Source of the DNA: Bacillus sp. AFS088145
GTDB taxonomy: Bacteria > Bacillota > Bacilli > Bacillales > Bacillaceae_G
NCBI RefSeq assembly: GCF_002564465.1
Contig: NZ_NUUX01000048.1
Span: 1 to 38,527, forward strand
Length of the DNA stretch: 38,527 nt
Direction: 5' to 3'
Below the pieces are notes generated by a model. That model did no database searches. It saw nothing but the letters and a program-made list of their open reading frames with translations, and was not told the DNA's origin. This document shows, piece after piece, positions 18,713-27,945 of the stretch. Both the position numbers and the translations under genes were made by a program. The stretch's first letter is position 1; each line of letters opens with the position of its first letter.

Positions 18713-19372
18713 TTAAAACTTTCTCTTCAATTTTTTGTAAAATCTGTACGAGTGTCTAGTAAAATCTAGGAATTTTAACGGTATTTTTATAGGTACTTTA
18801 TACAAAGTTTTTTTATATAGTTTATAGTAAGCTTTGACTAAATCTTCCCACTTTTCATCCTTTCCTTTTTTGTAAAAGTCAGATATATCTACAACGTACC
18901 CCCTACCATCTTTCATCATCACATTTTTCCCGTGAACGTCGTATGGATTTAACCCACGACTTATCGCATACTTAAGCGCAATATTTACATCTTTAATCAC
19001 ACTCTCAGGAATTCGATCACCATTTGCAAGGGCGTTGTATAGGGTAATTCCATCTAATCTTTTTAATACTAGATATTTTTCACCGAATTGGATCAATTTC
19101 GAATAAGCTGGATGCTCTCCTAATTGTTTATAGACTTGAACTTCTTTTTCTAAACCATCTAGATCTTTTCCATAAACTTTAACAACCACATTTGGTTCAG
19201 AATGATGTATAAAAACGGCAGCATAATTACCTGAGCCAATGCATTTCCAACCTTTTGGTATATTCTTAACTACTATTGGGTCATTTGGATGTTCACTCTT
19301 GAGGTATACATTCGGAATTAATTCCTTTTCAATTAGAATCTTAAAATCAGATTGATTTGTTAAAATAGACAT
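18713..19372 (-). CDS. Small serine/threonine protein kinase-like protein (YrzF-like)
   Basis: 219 residues, ATG start with AAAGGGG upstream. Reduced kinase fold: glycine loop GSGNYAAVF (about 47-55), VAIK-type lysine in NVVVKVYG, a Glu from LEKEVQVYK, hinge YLVLKRLDG, catalytic loop YDVHGKN (Asp to Asn spacing +5, as in HRDxxxxN) and VVDISDF in place of DFG. The C-terminal lobe is short and ends in a basic tail (RHSYRFYKKLKRKF). B. subtilis YrzF has the same size and build. It may phosphorylate protein or small molecules; the C-lobe is too small for a classical Hanks kinase. Confidence 0.78.
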   Translation of the reverse strand: MSILTNQSDFKILIEKELIPNVYLKSEHPNDPIVVKNIPKGWKCIGSGNYAAVFIHHSEPNVVVKVYGKDLDGLEKEVQVYKQLGEHPAYSKLIQFGEKYLVLKRLDGITLYNALANGDRIPESVIKDVNIALKYAISRGLNPYDVHGKNVMMKDGRGYVVDISDFYKKGKDEKWEDLVKAYYKLYKKTLYKVPIKIPLKFLDFTRHSYRFYKKLKRKF

Positions 19373-19471
19373 GCATTTACCCCTTTATAACTGTTTACTA
19401 TTATTTCTCAATCTATTAGCCTATTAGAATTTACCAATCCCTTTAATAATAGCTAACAATAATAAAAGATT

Positions 19472-19942
19472 TTATTTCTTAAATAACTGATTTACTTTGT
19501 TTTTATCTTTTAAATTAGTGTGGATTAGTTCCTCTAGGTCCTTTTCATTCGTATAAGAACTTAAATCTTTTCCATACCATTCATTAAATTGTTGTCTTGT
19601 CACAGTATATTTTTGATCAGCAAAATCAAAAACAATCCATTCTACGTTTTTGATCAATGCAAATAAGTAAGTTGCATTATTTATTACGATATTTTTAGTA
19701 TTAGCCGGTAAATTCTTATAATCAATCGTTATACCATAAGGCTTCTTTTTTGTTTGGAGTGACATTTTGGTGAATTCATTATGATTTGGTAATTGTTTTA
19801 TAATACTTCCTAAAGCACTGTTATTACCGACATAAGAATTTTTATAATGAAAAATATCCTTATTTGTGTTTTTGTTAAAGGAACAGCTGGTTAAACTGAT
19901 TAATAATATTAATAGTATGAAATAACCCAAAATTTTTTTCAT
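19472..19942 (-). CDS. DUF4825-domain lipoprotein
   Basis: Start at ATG 19940-19942, preceded by AAAGGGG (5-nt spacing); the longer frame adds 13 residues before this site. 156 residues. The signal ends in the lipobox LTSC. The mature part begins with DIFHYKNSYVGNNSALGSII, then KQLPNHNEF and KKPYGITIDY, the DUF4825 pattern. The middle (NNATYLFALIKNVEWIVFDF) and end (VTRQQFNEWYGKDLSSYTNE) also fit. Function unknown; the domain also occurs in anti-sigma or BlaR-like proteins. It precedes the kinase-like gene on the same strand by 99 nt. Confidence 0.8.
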   Translation of the reverse strand: MKKILGYFILLILLISLTSCSFNKNTNKDIFHYKNSYVGNNSALGSIIKQLPNHNEFTKMSLQTKKKPYGITIDYKNLPANTKNIVINNATYLFALIKNVEWIVFDFADQKYTVTRQQFNEWYGKDLSSYTNEKDLEELIHTNLKDKNKVNQLFKK

Positions 19943-20052
19943 ATTTACCCCTTTGCTCTTTTTAATTGAGTACAAGTTCAATTCGTGAGCACAATAAACA
20001 TACGATTTTAATAAGAAATATATTAAACTTCATAACAAGCGTGCAAATTGTG

Positions 20053-20082
20053 AAATAGGAGCTGATTAATCAGCTCCTATTT
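20053..20082 (-). terminator. Perfect palindrome downstream of the MFS gene
   Basis: A 30-nt perfect palindrome (AAATAGGAGCTGA and its complement) lies 16 nt beyond the MFS stop. No clear T-run follows, so the terminator call rests on position and stem strength. Confidence 0.65.
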
Positions 20083-20098
20083 GATCTTAAATTTCATT

Positions 20099-21394
20099 TT
20101 ACATATGAAGACCTTGTTCACGTTCTTTCTTTCCTCCACTTGACCAAATCACGACTGGTATAAGAATTAAGGATAAGATTCCTCCAGCTAATGATAATGT
20201 TGCATAACTTGAATTAGCAACAATCATACCAGACAATGCGCCTCCTGATGCCCCTGCTAGTGCGATAAATACATCCACAGTACCTTGGGTTTTGGCGCGT
20301 GTAGTAGAATCTGTTGAATCAACGATTTGAGCAGTCCCACTGATTAGTCCAAAATTCCATCCTAATCCTAGTAACGAAAGAGCAACTACTAGGAGAATCA
20401 TCGAATCACTTGGTGCTGATGCGGCTAATACTCCTGCTAGTAATAAAGTGGCTCCAGATGCAATTGACATAGCTGTTCGCCCTATTTTATCTACAAGAAT
20501 ACCTGTAATGAGTGAAGGAAGATACATCGAGCCAATATGGAACGCAATCACAATACCTACTTCGTTTAGTCCATGCCCGTGATGTTTCATGTGAATAGGT
20601 GTCATTGTCATAATAGCAACCATAACAATTTGTGTCAGTACCATTGTCGTTGCTCCTACAGCAATACCCCTCTTTGCTTTCATATTCTCAATTTCTGTGG
20701 AATGAACTACATCCACTTTTTGTGTTTTATTTGACTCGATTATTTTTGCTAAAATCAACGGGTCTGGATTAAGCATTATGAAAAGAAAAAGGCCGGCCAA
20801 AATAAAAGCTGTTGCCGATAAAATGAATGGCCCTGCAAGTGCTGGCACGCCAATGGAGACTGCCAATTTTCCCATAGGGCCTACTAGGTTAGGACCTGCA
20901 ACAGCACCAAATGTTGTGGAAACCATTGCAATACTAATCGCTTTTGCACGTTGCTTATTATTTGCTAAATCAGTTCCTGCATATCTAGCTTGCAAATTGG
21001 TAGCTGTTCCTGCACCGTAAATCAAAAGTGATGCAAATAAAAGGATAATACTGTTTGTCATTGCCGCAATTACTACACCGATTGCTCCAAGTCCACCTGT
21101 AAAAAATCCTGCAGCAAGCCCGATTCGTCTACCAAATCTTTGAGAAAGCCTACCAACAATTAATGCCGCTCCTGCTGAACCTAATGTAAAAAGGGATGCC
21201 GGAAGACCAGTAAAAGCATCTGTCCCTAGCATTTGTTGAGCTAATAATGCACCAACTGTAACTCCGGCAGCTAATCCAGCTCCACCAAAAATTTGCGAAA
21301 TGCTAACCATCAATAGTGTCCGTTTATATAGCATTTTTTGTTTTTCCTCTGAATTCACATAATCCATTGCAAAATTATGCGCTCGATTATTCAT
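20099..21394 (-). CDS. MFS transporter
   Basis: 431 residues with about 12 helices. The loop 2-3 signature is GRLSQRFGRRIGLAAGFFTG. Helix 5 carries VSTTFGAVAGPNLVGPMGKL, an antiporter-like motif C region (GxxxGPxxGG type). The central loop after helix 6 (IIESNKTQKVDVVHSTEIEN) is cytoplasmic, and the second half repeats the motif A form (GILVDKIGRTAM). The start is ATG about 8 nt after the GTAGGTG site. Drug or small-molecule efflux is the usual role for this type, but the substrate is unknown. Monocistronic. Confidence 0.87.
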   Translation of the reverse strand: MNNRAHNFAMDYVNSEEKQKMLYKRTLLMVSISQIFGGAGLAAGVTVGALLAQQMLGTDAFTGLPASLFTLGSAGAALIVGRLSQRFGRRIGLAAGFFTGGLGAIGVVIAAMTNSIILLFASLLIYGAGTATNLQARYAGTDLANNKQRAKAISIAMVSTTFGAVAGPNLVGPMGKLAVSIGVPALAGPFILSATAFILAGLFLFIMLNPDPLILAKIIESNKTQKVDVVHSTEIENMKAKRGIAVGATTMVLTQIVMVAIMTMTPIHMKHHGHGLNEVGIVIAFHIGSMYLPSLITGILVDKIGRTAMSIASGATLLLAGVLAASAPSDSMILLVVALSLLGLGWNFGLISGTAQIVDSTDSTTRAKTQGTVDVFIALAGASGGALSGMIVANSSYATLSLAGGILSLILIPVVIWSSGGKKEREQGLHM

Positions 21395-21550
21395 TTATAC
21401 ACCTACTTTTAGTCGTGCGATTTTCAAAAAAATAATTGCAATAATATCAGTGAATGTAAGCGTTTAATTTACATCTCTTTTATTTTAACAAATATCTATT
21501 TATATCAAACTATTTTTTTTATCTTCTTTTGTAAATTTAACATATAAAAC

Positions 21551-21582
21551 AAATGCATCGAGCCTTTTGACTTGATGCATTT
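21551..21582 (-). terminator. Terminator of the PhnA/YjdM gene
   Basis: AAATGCATC (21551-21559) pairs with GATGCATTT (21574-21582) plus an inner AG/CT pair. Only GTTTTATATG follows on the minus strand. Confidence 0.65.
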
Positions 21583-21613
21583 CTTCTTTTAATAGAATTT
21601 TAAAATAACGATA

Positions 21614-21952
21614 CTATGCTTTTTTAACAAACTCAGACTTCAACTTCATGGCACCAAAACCTTCAATTTTACAATCGATATCGTGATCACCTTCAACTAA
21701 TCGAATACTTTTCACTTTTGTACCTATTTTAACGACAAGTGATGTACCCTTTACTTTTAAATCTTTTATAACTGTAACTGAATCCCCATCATTTAAAATA
21801 TTTCCGTTAGCATCTTTTACTACTTTTGTATCGTCATTCGTCTGTTCAGTTTCCATTGTCCATTCATAACCACATTCCGGACAAATTAAAAGATTTCCAT
21901 CTTCATAAGTATATGCTGAATTACACTTAGGACAATTAGGTAGATTTTCCAT
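21614..21952 (-). CDS. yjdM: PhnA/YjdM-family zinc-ribbon protein
   Basis: Start at ATG 21950-21952 with GGAGGA 6 nt upstream; the open frame before it holds 20 codons without a site. 112 residues, the family length. An N-terminal zinc ribbon ([20 protein letters not shown], CxxC-x16-CxxC) leads to the PhnA domain: [20 protein letters not shown], then [20 protein letters not shown] and [19 protein letters not shown]. Despite the name (alkylphosphonate operon protein) it is not required for phosphonate breakdown, and its role is unclear. Confidence 0.9.
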   Translation of the reverse strand: MENLPNCPKCNSAYTYEDGNLLICPECGYEWTMETEQTNDDTKVVKDANGNILNDGDSVTVIKDLKVKGTSLVVKIGTKVKSIRLVEGDHDIDCKIEGFGAMKLKSEFVKKA

Positions 21953-22155
21953 TGTTTTTCCTCCGCTCATTACTAAATCTATACTGTTTACCCAACTTCT
22001 ATATACTCGCACACTCCTAACCTTAATACAAGATTAGATAATTATTATCGAATTTTAACGATAATGTTAAGGTTAATTTAAGAATTGACCTGTAAGATAT
22101 AGAGTAGATACAATCTTCTTCATTATGAAAGTAAGCCCCAATTATTTTCATATAT

Positions 22156-22190
22156 AAAATAGCTCATGACTAGAGGTCATGAGCTATTTT
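22156..22190 (-). terminator. Terminator of the hflX-ynbB operon
   Basis: A 15-bp perfect stem (22156-22170 with 22176-22190) with loop TAGAG overlaps the region just after the ynbB stop at 22194. Only short T-runs follow on the minus strand. Confidence 0.78.
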
Positions 22191-22193
22191 GTT

Positions 22194-23465
22194 TTAAATT
22201 TCTAATAAGTTTTTTTCAATTAAAGAATTAACTGCCGAACAAATTGCGATTTTCACATGAGCATAAGTTAAACCACCTTGAACATATGCAATATACGGAG
22301 CCCTTATTGGACCATCTGCTGTTAATTCAATACTTGCACCTTGGATAAATGTCCCCGCTGCCATAATTACATCGTCTTCATATCCAGGCATATAGTTTGC
22401 TGTTGGCGTAAAATGAGCATTGATAGGTGAAGCCGCTTGAATTGCCTGACAAAATGCGATCATTTTTTCTTTATCATCAAATTGAACAGATTGTATTAAA
22501 TCGGTTCTTACTGCATCCCATGAAGGGTTTGTGTTCATACCAAGCTTTTCTAAAAACGCTGCAGTAAATAATGCTCCTTTTAATGCTTGACCAGTGATAT
22601 GTGGTGCCATAAAAAATCCATGATACATATCTTGTAACGCATAAAGAGATGCACCAGCTTCACGTCCAATTCCTGGAGATGTTAAACGATAGCCACATTT
22701 TTCGACTAAATCTTTACGTCCTACAATATAACCACCTGTTTTTGCAAGTCCACCACCAGGATTTTTGATTAATGAACCTGCCATTAAATCTGCCCCTACA
22801 TGGCATGGCTCTAGTTTTTCAACAAACTCACCATAGCAATTATCTACAAAAACAATGACACTTGGATCAATTTCTTTTACAAAATCAATCATCTCTTTAA
22901 TTTGTTCAATTGTATATGAAGGTCTTGTTCCGTAACCTTTTGAACGCTGAATACCGATTACTTTCGTATTACTTGTCATTTTATTTGCTACTTTTTCATA
23001 ATTGATTCGTTCATCATTTACTAGTTCGATTGATTCATATCCGATTCCAAAGTCTTTTAATGAGCCATTTCCACTTTCCCCACGAATCCCTACGATTTCC
23101 TCTAATGTATCGTATGGCTTCCCAGTAATATATAAAAGCTCATCCCCTGGTCTTAGTACGCCAAATAAAGCAGTTGAAATTGCATGGGTTCCAGAAATGA
23201 TTTGCGGTCTCACTAAACCAGCTTCTCCACCTAAAACATCAGCAAAAATTTCCTCTAATGTATCTCTTCCGATATCATCATAACCATAACCAGTTGTTGG
23301 GATAAAATGACTATCACTCACTTTATGCTTTCGAAAGCTTTGTAAAACTTTGAATTGGTTATATTCAATCACTTCGTCAATTTCTTTATGGGCTTCTGAA
23401 ATTAATTTTTCAACATCTGCCACTAATGGTGCAATTTTTTCCCCGTTTGATAAAAATTCTAGCAT
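22194..23465 (-). CDS. ynbB: Methionine gamma-lyase-family PLP protein YnbB (aluminium-resistance protein family)
   Basis: 423 residues, ATG start with AAGGAG upstream and 3 nt after the hflX stop, so the two are co-transcribed. PF06838 (Met_gamma_lyase). The fold type I core has RPQIISGTHAISTALFGVLR, then the cofactor aspartate in SVIVFVDNCYGEFVE. The Schiff-base lysine is Lys234 in AGSLIKNPGGGLAKTGGYIV. The substrate is not established; the family name comes from similarity to cystathionine/methionine gamma-lyases. The hflX-ynbB pair is conserved in Bacillus, though a role link to ribosome rescue has not been shown. Confidence 0.93.
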   Translation of the reverse strand: MLEFLSNGEKIAPLVADVEKLISEAHKEIDEVIEYNQFKVLQSFRKHKVSDSHFIPTTGYGYDDIGRDTLEEIFADVLGGEAGLVRPQIISGTHAISTALFGVLRPGDELLYITGKPYDTLEEIVGIRGESGNGSLKDFGIGYESIELVNDERINYEKVANKMTSNTKVIGIQRSKGYGTRPSYTIEQIKEMIDFVKEIDPSVIVFVDNCYGEFVEKLEPCHVGADLMAGSLIKNPGGGLAKTGGYIVGRKDLVEKCGYRLTSPGIGREAGASLYALQDMYHGFFMAPHITGQALKGALFTAAFLEKLGMNTNPSWDAVRTDLIQSVQFDDKEKMIAFCQAIQAASPINAHFTPTANYMPGYEDDVIMAAGTFIQGASIELTADGPIRAPYIAYVQGGLTYAHVKIAICSAVNSLIEKNLLEI

Positions 23466-23468
23466 TGA

Positions 23469-24737
23469 TTATTGCTCCTTATATATTCTATATCTTTTAA
23501 CTGTATCATAAATTGAATGTTCTTTGAAAACGTAACCAGTAATTTGATAGATTTCTGCTTCTTCATTAAAGTTGATTGATTCAATCATCGTTAATTTTTT
23601 GATTTCATGAATCAATTTCCCTTCGTATGCAGGTACAAACACTTCAAAATATTCCATGTATTGTTTACATTCAAATTCAATTCTTTGACGTAATTTACTT
23701 AAATCATCTTCATTTAAAGCACTCATTTCAATAAATCCTTCAGATGGTGATGGTACAAAGTCCTCATGAACTTGATCTATTTTATTATAGACCGTTAAAA
23801 TTGGAATATTTTTAACATCTAAATCATTCAATAATTTAGAAACTGTTACTTCATGGCTTTTATAATTTTCATGAGATGCATCGACAACATGAAGAATGAA
23901 ATCTGCTTCAGTTGCTTCTTCAAGTGTTGAACGGAATGCAGCAATAAGTGAAGTTGGTAAATCCTGAATAAAACCTACTGTATCAGTCAGTAAAGTTGTC
24001 ATACCATTTGATAAAACAAATTTTCTAGTTGTTGGATCTAATGTCGCAAACAGTAAATCTTGTTCATACACATCAGATTTAGTTAGTCGATTAAATAATG
24101 TTGATTTTCCTGCATTTGTATAACCTACTAACGAAATATGAAACATTTCATTTTTCTTACGACGCTCACGATAACGTTTACGATGTTCAACGACTATGTT
24201 TAATTGCTGCTTAATATCATCAATACGTTTTCGAATGTGACGACGATCAGATTCTAGTTTTGTTTCACCAGGCCCTCTTGTACCAATACCTCCACCAAGT
24301 CTTGATAACTCTGTTCCTTGACCAACTAATCTTGGCATCAAATATTGTAATTGAGCCAATTCAACCTGTAATTTACCTTCTTTTGTTTTCGCTCGCTGTG
24401 CAAATATGTCTAATATTAATTGTGTACGGTCAATTACTCTTTTTTCTAATCTTGCAGATAAATTACGTATTTGAGATGGAGTCAGTTCATTATTAAAAAT
24501 AACAACATCAGGTTCTAACTCTGCAATTGCTGCCTCTAACTCTTCTACTTTACCTGTCCCTATGTATAATGCTGGATGATATTTAGTTCTTTTTTGTGAA
24601 GTTATTAAAACTACTTCTCCATTTGCCGTTTTTGTAAGTGATGCTAATTCATCCAATGAATAATTAAAACGATCATCATCTACATTTTGAAGCTGACATC
24701 CAACTAAAATGGCTCTTTCTCTCATTTCATTCGTCAC
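23469..24737 (-). CDS. hflX: GTPase HflX
   Basis: 422 residues, GTG start with AGGTGG 6 nt upstream. The N-terminal HflX domain has [14 protein letters not shown] and [20 protein letters not shown], then the middle [18 protein letters not shown]. The GTPase motifs are G1 GYTNAGKS (205-212), G3 DTVGF (252-256) and G4 NKID (318-321). HflX binds the 50S subunit and splits stalled or hibernating 70S ribosomes under stress. First gene of the hflX-ynbB operon. In the Hfq region of many bacteria hflX lies near miaA and hfq, as here at a distance of about 5 kb. Confidence 0.96.
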   Translation of the reverse strand: MTNEMRERAILVGCQLQNVDDDRFNYSLDELASLTKTANGEVVLITSQKRTKYHPALYIGTGKVEELEAAIAELEPDVVIFNNELTPSQIRNLSARLEKRVIDRTQLILDIFAQRAKTKEGKLQVELAQLQYLMPRLVGQGTELSRLGGGIGTRGPGETKLESDRRHIRKRIDDIKQQLNIVVEHRKRYRERRKKNEMFHISLVGYTNAGKSTLFNRLTKSDVYEQDLLFATLDPTTRKFVLSNGMTTLLTDTVGFIQDLPTSLIAAFRSTLEEATEADFILHVVDASHENYKSHEVTVSKLLNDLDVKNIPILTVYNKIDQVHEDFVPSPSEGFIEMSALNEDDLSKLRQRIEFECKQYMEYFEVFVPAYEGKLIHEIKKLTMIESINFNEEAEIYQITGYVFKEHSIYDTVKRYRIYKEQ

Positions 24738-24860
24738 AAAATTCCACCTTTTCTTTAACCAATTCTAAGCAATAAATATTCTTTACTCTTAACTGTCTCT
24801 TTATTATAATGATATCTGGACTATTTTTCATCTTTTTATTAAGGGCGGGGGAATTGCTTT

Positions 24861-25517
24861 TTGGAAACATGGGAGTTATTTAGCATTATTGGTACTATTT
24901 CCTTTGCATTAAGTGGTGCAGTAGTAGCCATGGAAGAAGACTATGATTTATTTGGTGTCTATATCCTAGGCTTTGCTACAGCCTTTGGTGGCGGTGCATT
25001 ACGTAATTTATTAATAGGTTATCCAATTAACTATTTATGGAATCAAACAACAAATTTTACAATTGCGTTAGTTGCGATGACAGTTATCTTTTTCTTTCCG
25101 CAATTATCAAATAAACCATTTAAAAAATTAGATATTTTATTCGATTCAGTCGGTTTATCCGCTTTTGCAATTCTAGGTGCAAATTATGCCATGGAATTAA
25201 AATTACCTGTTAGCGCTGTTATTGTAGCATCTGTCTTAACTGGAATCGGTGGCGGAATCGTACGAGATCTACTTGCAAAAAGAAAACCAATGGTATTACA
25301 TTCAGAAGTATATGCTTTTTGGGCAATACTTGTAGGCGTTTTAATTGGAAATAAATTTGTTGATACAAATTTTGAACTTTTATTATTATTCATCGTTATT
25401 GTTCTTCTTAGACTATTATCTGTACATTATAATTGGAGTCTACCTAAAAGATCATTTAAAGGCTCTAGCTCTACAGTTAGTTTAAACGAATCAAGCACTC
25501 AAAAATTAATAAATTAA
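24861..25517 (+). CDS. TRIC/UPF0126-family membrane channel
   Basis: 218 residues, TTG start with GGGGG 9-10 nt upstream. About seven helices made of two three-helix repeats. Each repeat has the family GGG-xLR box: FATAFGGGALRNLLIGYPIN (about 38-57) and LTGIGGGIVRDLLAKRKPMV (about 123-142). The bacterial TRIC proteins (YvgT/YicG group) are trimeric, probably cation channels with one pore per monomer, possibly carrying potassium. The tail is Ser-rich (KGSSSTVSLNESSTQKLIN). Divergent from hflX, with its own terminator. Confidence 0.87.
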   Translation: METWELFSIIGTISFALSGAVVAMEEDYDLFGVYILGFATAFGGGALRNLLIGYPINYLWNQTTNFTIALVAMTVIFFFPQLSNKPFKKLDILFDSVGLSAFAILGANYAMELKLPVSAVIVASVLTGIGGGIVRDLLAKRKPMVLHSEVYAFWAILVGVLIGNKFVDTNFELLLLFIVIVLLRLLSVHYNWSLPKRSFKGSSSTVSLNESSTQKLIN

Positions 25518-25542
25518 ATTAAATTAAATAAATAAGTCCAAT

Positions 25543-25578
25543 AAAAACAAACCTTTTAAAATGATGGTTTGTTTTTTT
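25543..25578 (+). terminator. Terminator of the TRIC gene
   Basis: An 11-bp stem AAAAACAAACC / GGTTTGTTTTT (25543-25553 with 25566-25576) with 12-nt loop and T-run. Confidence 0.88.
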
Positions 25579-25679
25579 ATTTTTTTTTATATTGTAAGAC
25601 AAATAGTTGATATATTCCCCCACGGCACTAACGCTTCTTTGCAACAATCAAACTTATTAGTCTCATTTTTCATTACCAC

Positions 25680-25714
25680 GAAAAAACAAACCCAAAAAAG
25701 CGTTTGTTTTCTTC
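25680..25714 (+). other. Hairpin in the TRIC-corA gap
   Basis: GAAAAAACAAAC (25680-25691) pairs with GTTTGTTTTCTTC (25702-25714) with one bulge. It lies about 60 nt before the corA start, and its GTTTG stem sequence resembles the TRIC terminator. Role unknown. The 25518-25775 gap holds no gene. Confidence 0.35.
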
Positions 25715-25775
25715 ACATAATTTACCTATACTTGCCAACACTATTTTAGAAATTTAGTTAAAGGAGGAATTTCAT

Positions 25776-26732
25776 TTGAAGAGATATAACATTACAAATC
25801 ATTCAGTCGAAACAATTGATGAATTTTTGCTTCCAACTAAAGATGAAATTCTTTGGTATCACTTTAATCATAAATCCTTTGATGAGTTAACTACTAGTAT
25901 TGAAAGTTTAACTATTCACCCTTTAGCAAAAAAGAAACTTCTACATAGTGATCATAAACCAAGAATAAATATCTTTAAAAACGAGGCAATCCTTTCCCTA
26001 TATGCCTTAACTAAGTTATTTAAACCAACAAAAATAAATATTCTTGTTTGCAGTAATTTAATTATTTCATATATAGAAGATCATGAAATAGATTTATTCA
26101 AATTTGTAACTCAGGAATTCAGTCAAAATTATATAAAAGTAGACCATACTGGTCATGTTTTATATCAAATTTCCCATGAAGTTATTGAGAAGTTCCTTAT
26201 CTCAATTGATCGGTTTGCAAATGAGATTGAAGAAATTGAACGAGACTTATTTAATGACCCATTTCGAAAGGATTTAGATCAGAAAATTTTCAATTGGAAA
26301 GTTCAACTTCAAGATTTAAGGCAGCTTGTAGAACCGCAAGTAAATGTCATTAACCAAATTGTAGAAGCAGATTTTCCTTTCTTAAGTCAGGATGCAGGTT
26401 TTTATTTTAATGAATTGAAAGAGAATTATGAACGTATTATTAATGCCCTTGATAATTTTAAAGAAAGTATGGCAGGCATTATCGAGCTGCAAATGTCCTT
26501 AAAATCAGACCGTACAAATGATATTATGAAAACTTTAACACTTATAAGTGCCATTTTTTTACCAATGTCTTTTATCGCGGGATTTTATGGCATGAATTTT
26601 GGAAATATGCCTGAGTTAAAATGGAAATATGGTTATTTATATTGTATTGTCCTCAACATTTTAATTGGGGTCATTATTTCAATTTATTTTAACGCTAAAG
26701 GTTGGTGGGGTAGAAAGCACCAAATAAAATAG
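25776..26732 (+). CDS. corA: CorA-family magnesium/divalent metal transporter
   Basis: 318 residues, TTG start with AAAGGAGG 8 nt upstream. A cytoplasmic N-terminal domain (about 1-250) is followed by two helices. The selectivity signature YGMNFGNMPELK lies after helix 1 (LISAIFLPMSFIAGFYGMNF). The long helix of the funnel (QDLRQLVEPQVNVINQIVEA, continuing to DNFKESMAGIIELQMSLKSD) precedes it. CorA forms a pentamer that imports Mg2+ and some Co2+/Ni2+. The C-terminal tail is basic (GWWGRKHQIK). Convergent with spoVK, with only 8 nt between stops. Confidence 0.9.
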   Translation: MKRYNITNHSVETIDEFLLPTKDEILWYHFNHKSFDELTTSIESLTIHPLAKKKLLHSDHKPRINIFKNEAILSLYALTKLFKPTKINILVCSNLIISYIEDHEIDLFKFVTQEFSQNYIKVDHTGHVLYQISHEVIEKFLISIDRFANEIEEIERDLFNDPFRKDLDQKIFNWKVQLQDLRQLVEPQVNVINQIVEADFPFLSQDAGFYFNELKENYERIINALDNFKESMAGIIELQMSLKSDRTNDIMKTLTLISAIFLPMSFIAGFYGMNFGNMPELKWKYGYLYCIVLNILIGVIISIYFNAKGWWGRKHQIK

Positions 26733-26740
26733 CTAATCGT

Positions 26741-27688
26741 TCAATTAATCGAGTCGGTTTTGTCTGAAGTAAATAAGTCTTTTTCTTCGATCCTCATTAA
26801 TATTTCTCGATTAAATTCGGTCTCAGATACTAATCTTGTTGCTTGTGTCCTAATCGATTTTTCAACAATATTTCGGACAAATCGCCCATTACTAAAATGA
26901 GCACGATTTTCAAGTTTTGCCTTATGGATAAAATCTCTTAATCGGTATTCCGCTTCCCGAGATAGAATATATTCTCGGTCAACAAACATTTTTTTTGATA
27001 TATCTAGTAGCTCCTTTACAGAATAATCCTGGAATTCTAAAATGAATGGAAATCTTGATTTTAGTCCAGGATTCAAACTTAAGAAATAATCCATTTCGGA
27101 AGAATAGCCGGCTAAAATCAGTACAAAGTCGCCATGTTTATCTTCCATATGTTTAACAAGAGTATCAATTGCTTCTTTTCCGAAATCTTTTTCCCCACCA
27201 CGGCCAAGTGAGTAAGCCTCATCAATAAAAAGAATTCCACCATTTGCTTTTTTTACTAAATCTCTAGTTTTTTGAGCAGTGTGACCAATGTATTCTCCGA
27301 CTAAATCAGCTCTTTCAGCTTCGATTAGGTGGCCTTTTGACAATACACCCATTTTCAAAAATAATTGACCAATAATCCTTGCAACAGTCGTTTTTCCAGT
27401 TCCTGGATTCCCTTTAAACAACATATGCAATACTTGTTTTTCAGCTTTTAAGTTTAATTCTTCTCGTTTTTTATTAATAAATATCCAAGCATAAATTTCA
27501 TGAATCATTTTTTTTATTTCTTCCATGCCAATTAAATGCCTTAATTGATCCTCTATTTCAATTAATAATGCATGTTTAGGCTGTTTCACTGTTTCGATAC
27601 TTAGATTTGGAGAAACCTCTCCCCTTTTCACTGTATTAAGTACAACATTTATTTGGCCGTTATCTTTTAAACGAATTGGCTGCTCCAA
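26741..27688 (-). CDS. spoVK: Stage V sporulation protein K (AAA+ ATPase)
   Basis: Start placed at TTG 27686-27688 with GAGAGGTG upstream, giving MEQPIRLKDNGQINVV, which matches the usual SpoVK N-terminus; an ATG ten codons earlier is the alternative. 315 residues. CbxX/CfqX-type AAA+ ATPase: Walker A GNPGTGKT (93-100), Walker B GGILFIDEAYS (150-160), sensor and lid NGRFVRNIVEKSIRTQATRL. The sequence LIEAERADLVGEYIGHTAQK is diagnostic for SpoVK. It acts in the mother cell during late sporulation and is needed for normal spore maturation. It supports a spore former. Confidence 0.95.
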   Translation of the reverse strand: MEQPIRLKDNGQINVVLNTVKRGEVSPNLSIETVKQPKHALLIEIEDQLRHLIGMEEIKKMIHEIYAWIFINKKREELNLKAEKQVLHMLFKGNPGTGKTTVARIIGQLFLKMGVLSKGHLIEAERADLVGEYIGHTAQKTRDLVKKANGGILFIDEAYSLGRGGEKDFGKEAIDTLVKHMEDKHGDFVLILAGYSSEMDYFLSLNPGLKSRFPFILEFQDYSVKELLDISKKMFVDREYILSREAEYRLRDFIHKAKLENRAHFSNGRFVRNIVEKSIRTQATRLVSETEFNREILMRIEEKDLFTSDKTDSIN

Positions 27689-27945
27689 ACATGACACCTC
27701 TCTTATTCTGTCGAACATTTTTTTTATCTATAGGATAGCACTCCACGAGAAAACAGATTACAAGTCGTTTTATGCGCTTTTGAGAGTATTTTACTAAATA
27801 AGTTTTTTACTATTATATGTACGAACAATTAATTTCAAAACTTTTATTCTCCAGACTAACTGTTAAATGGATAAGATTGCTAAATTTTACTAAATTCTAT
27901 AAACTTATTTGATATAATGAGAGAAAAAGAGAAGAGTTGATAAAT

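Noticed and set aside
25561-25749. 62-codon plus-strand frame after the TRIC gene
   Set aside because: It starts within the terminator stem and reads through T-runs and a hairpin.
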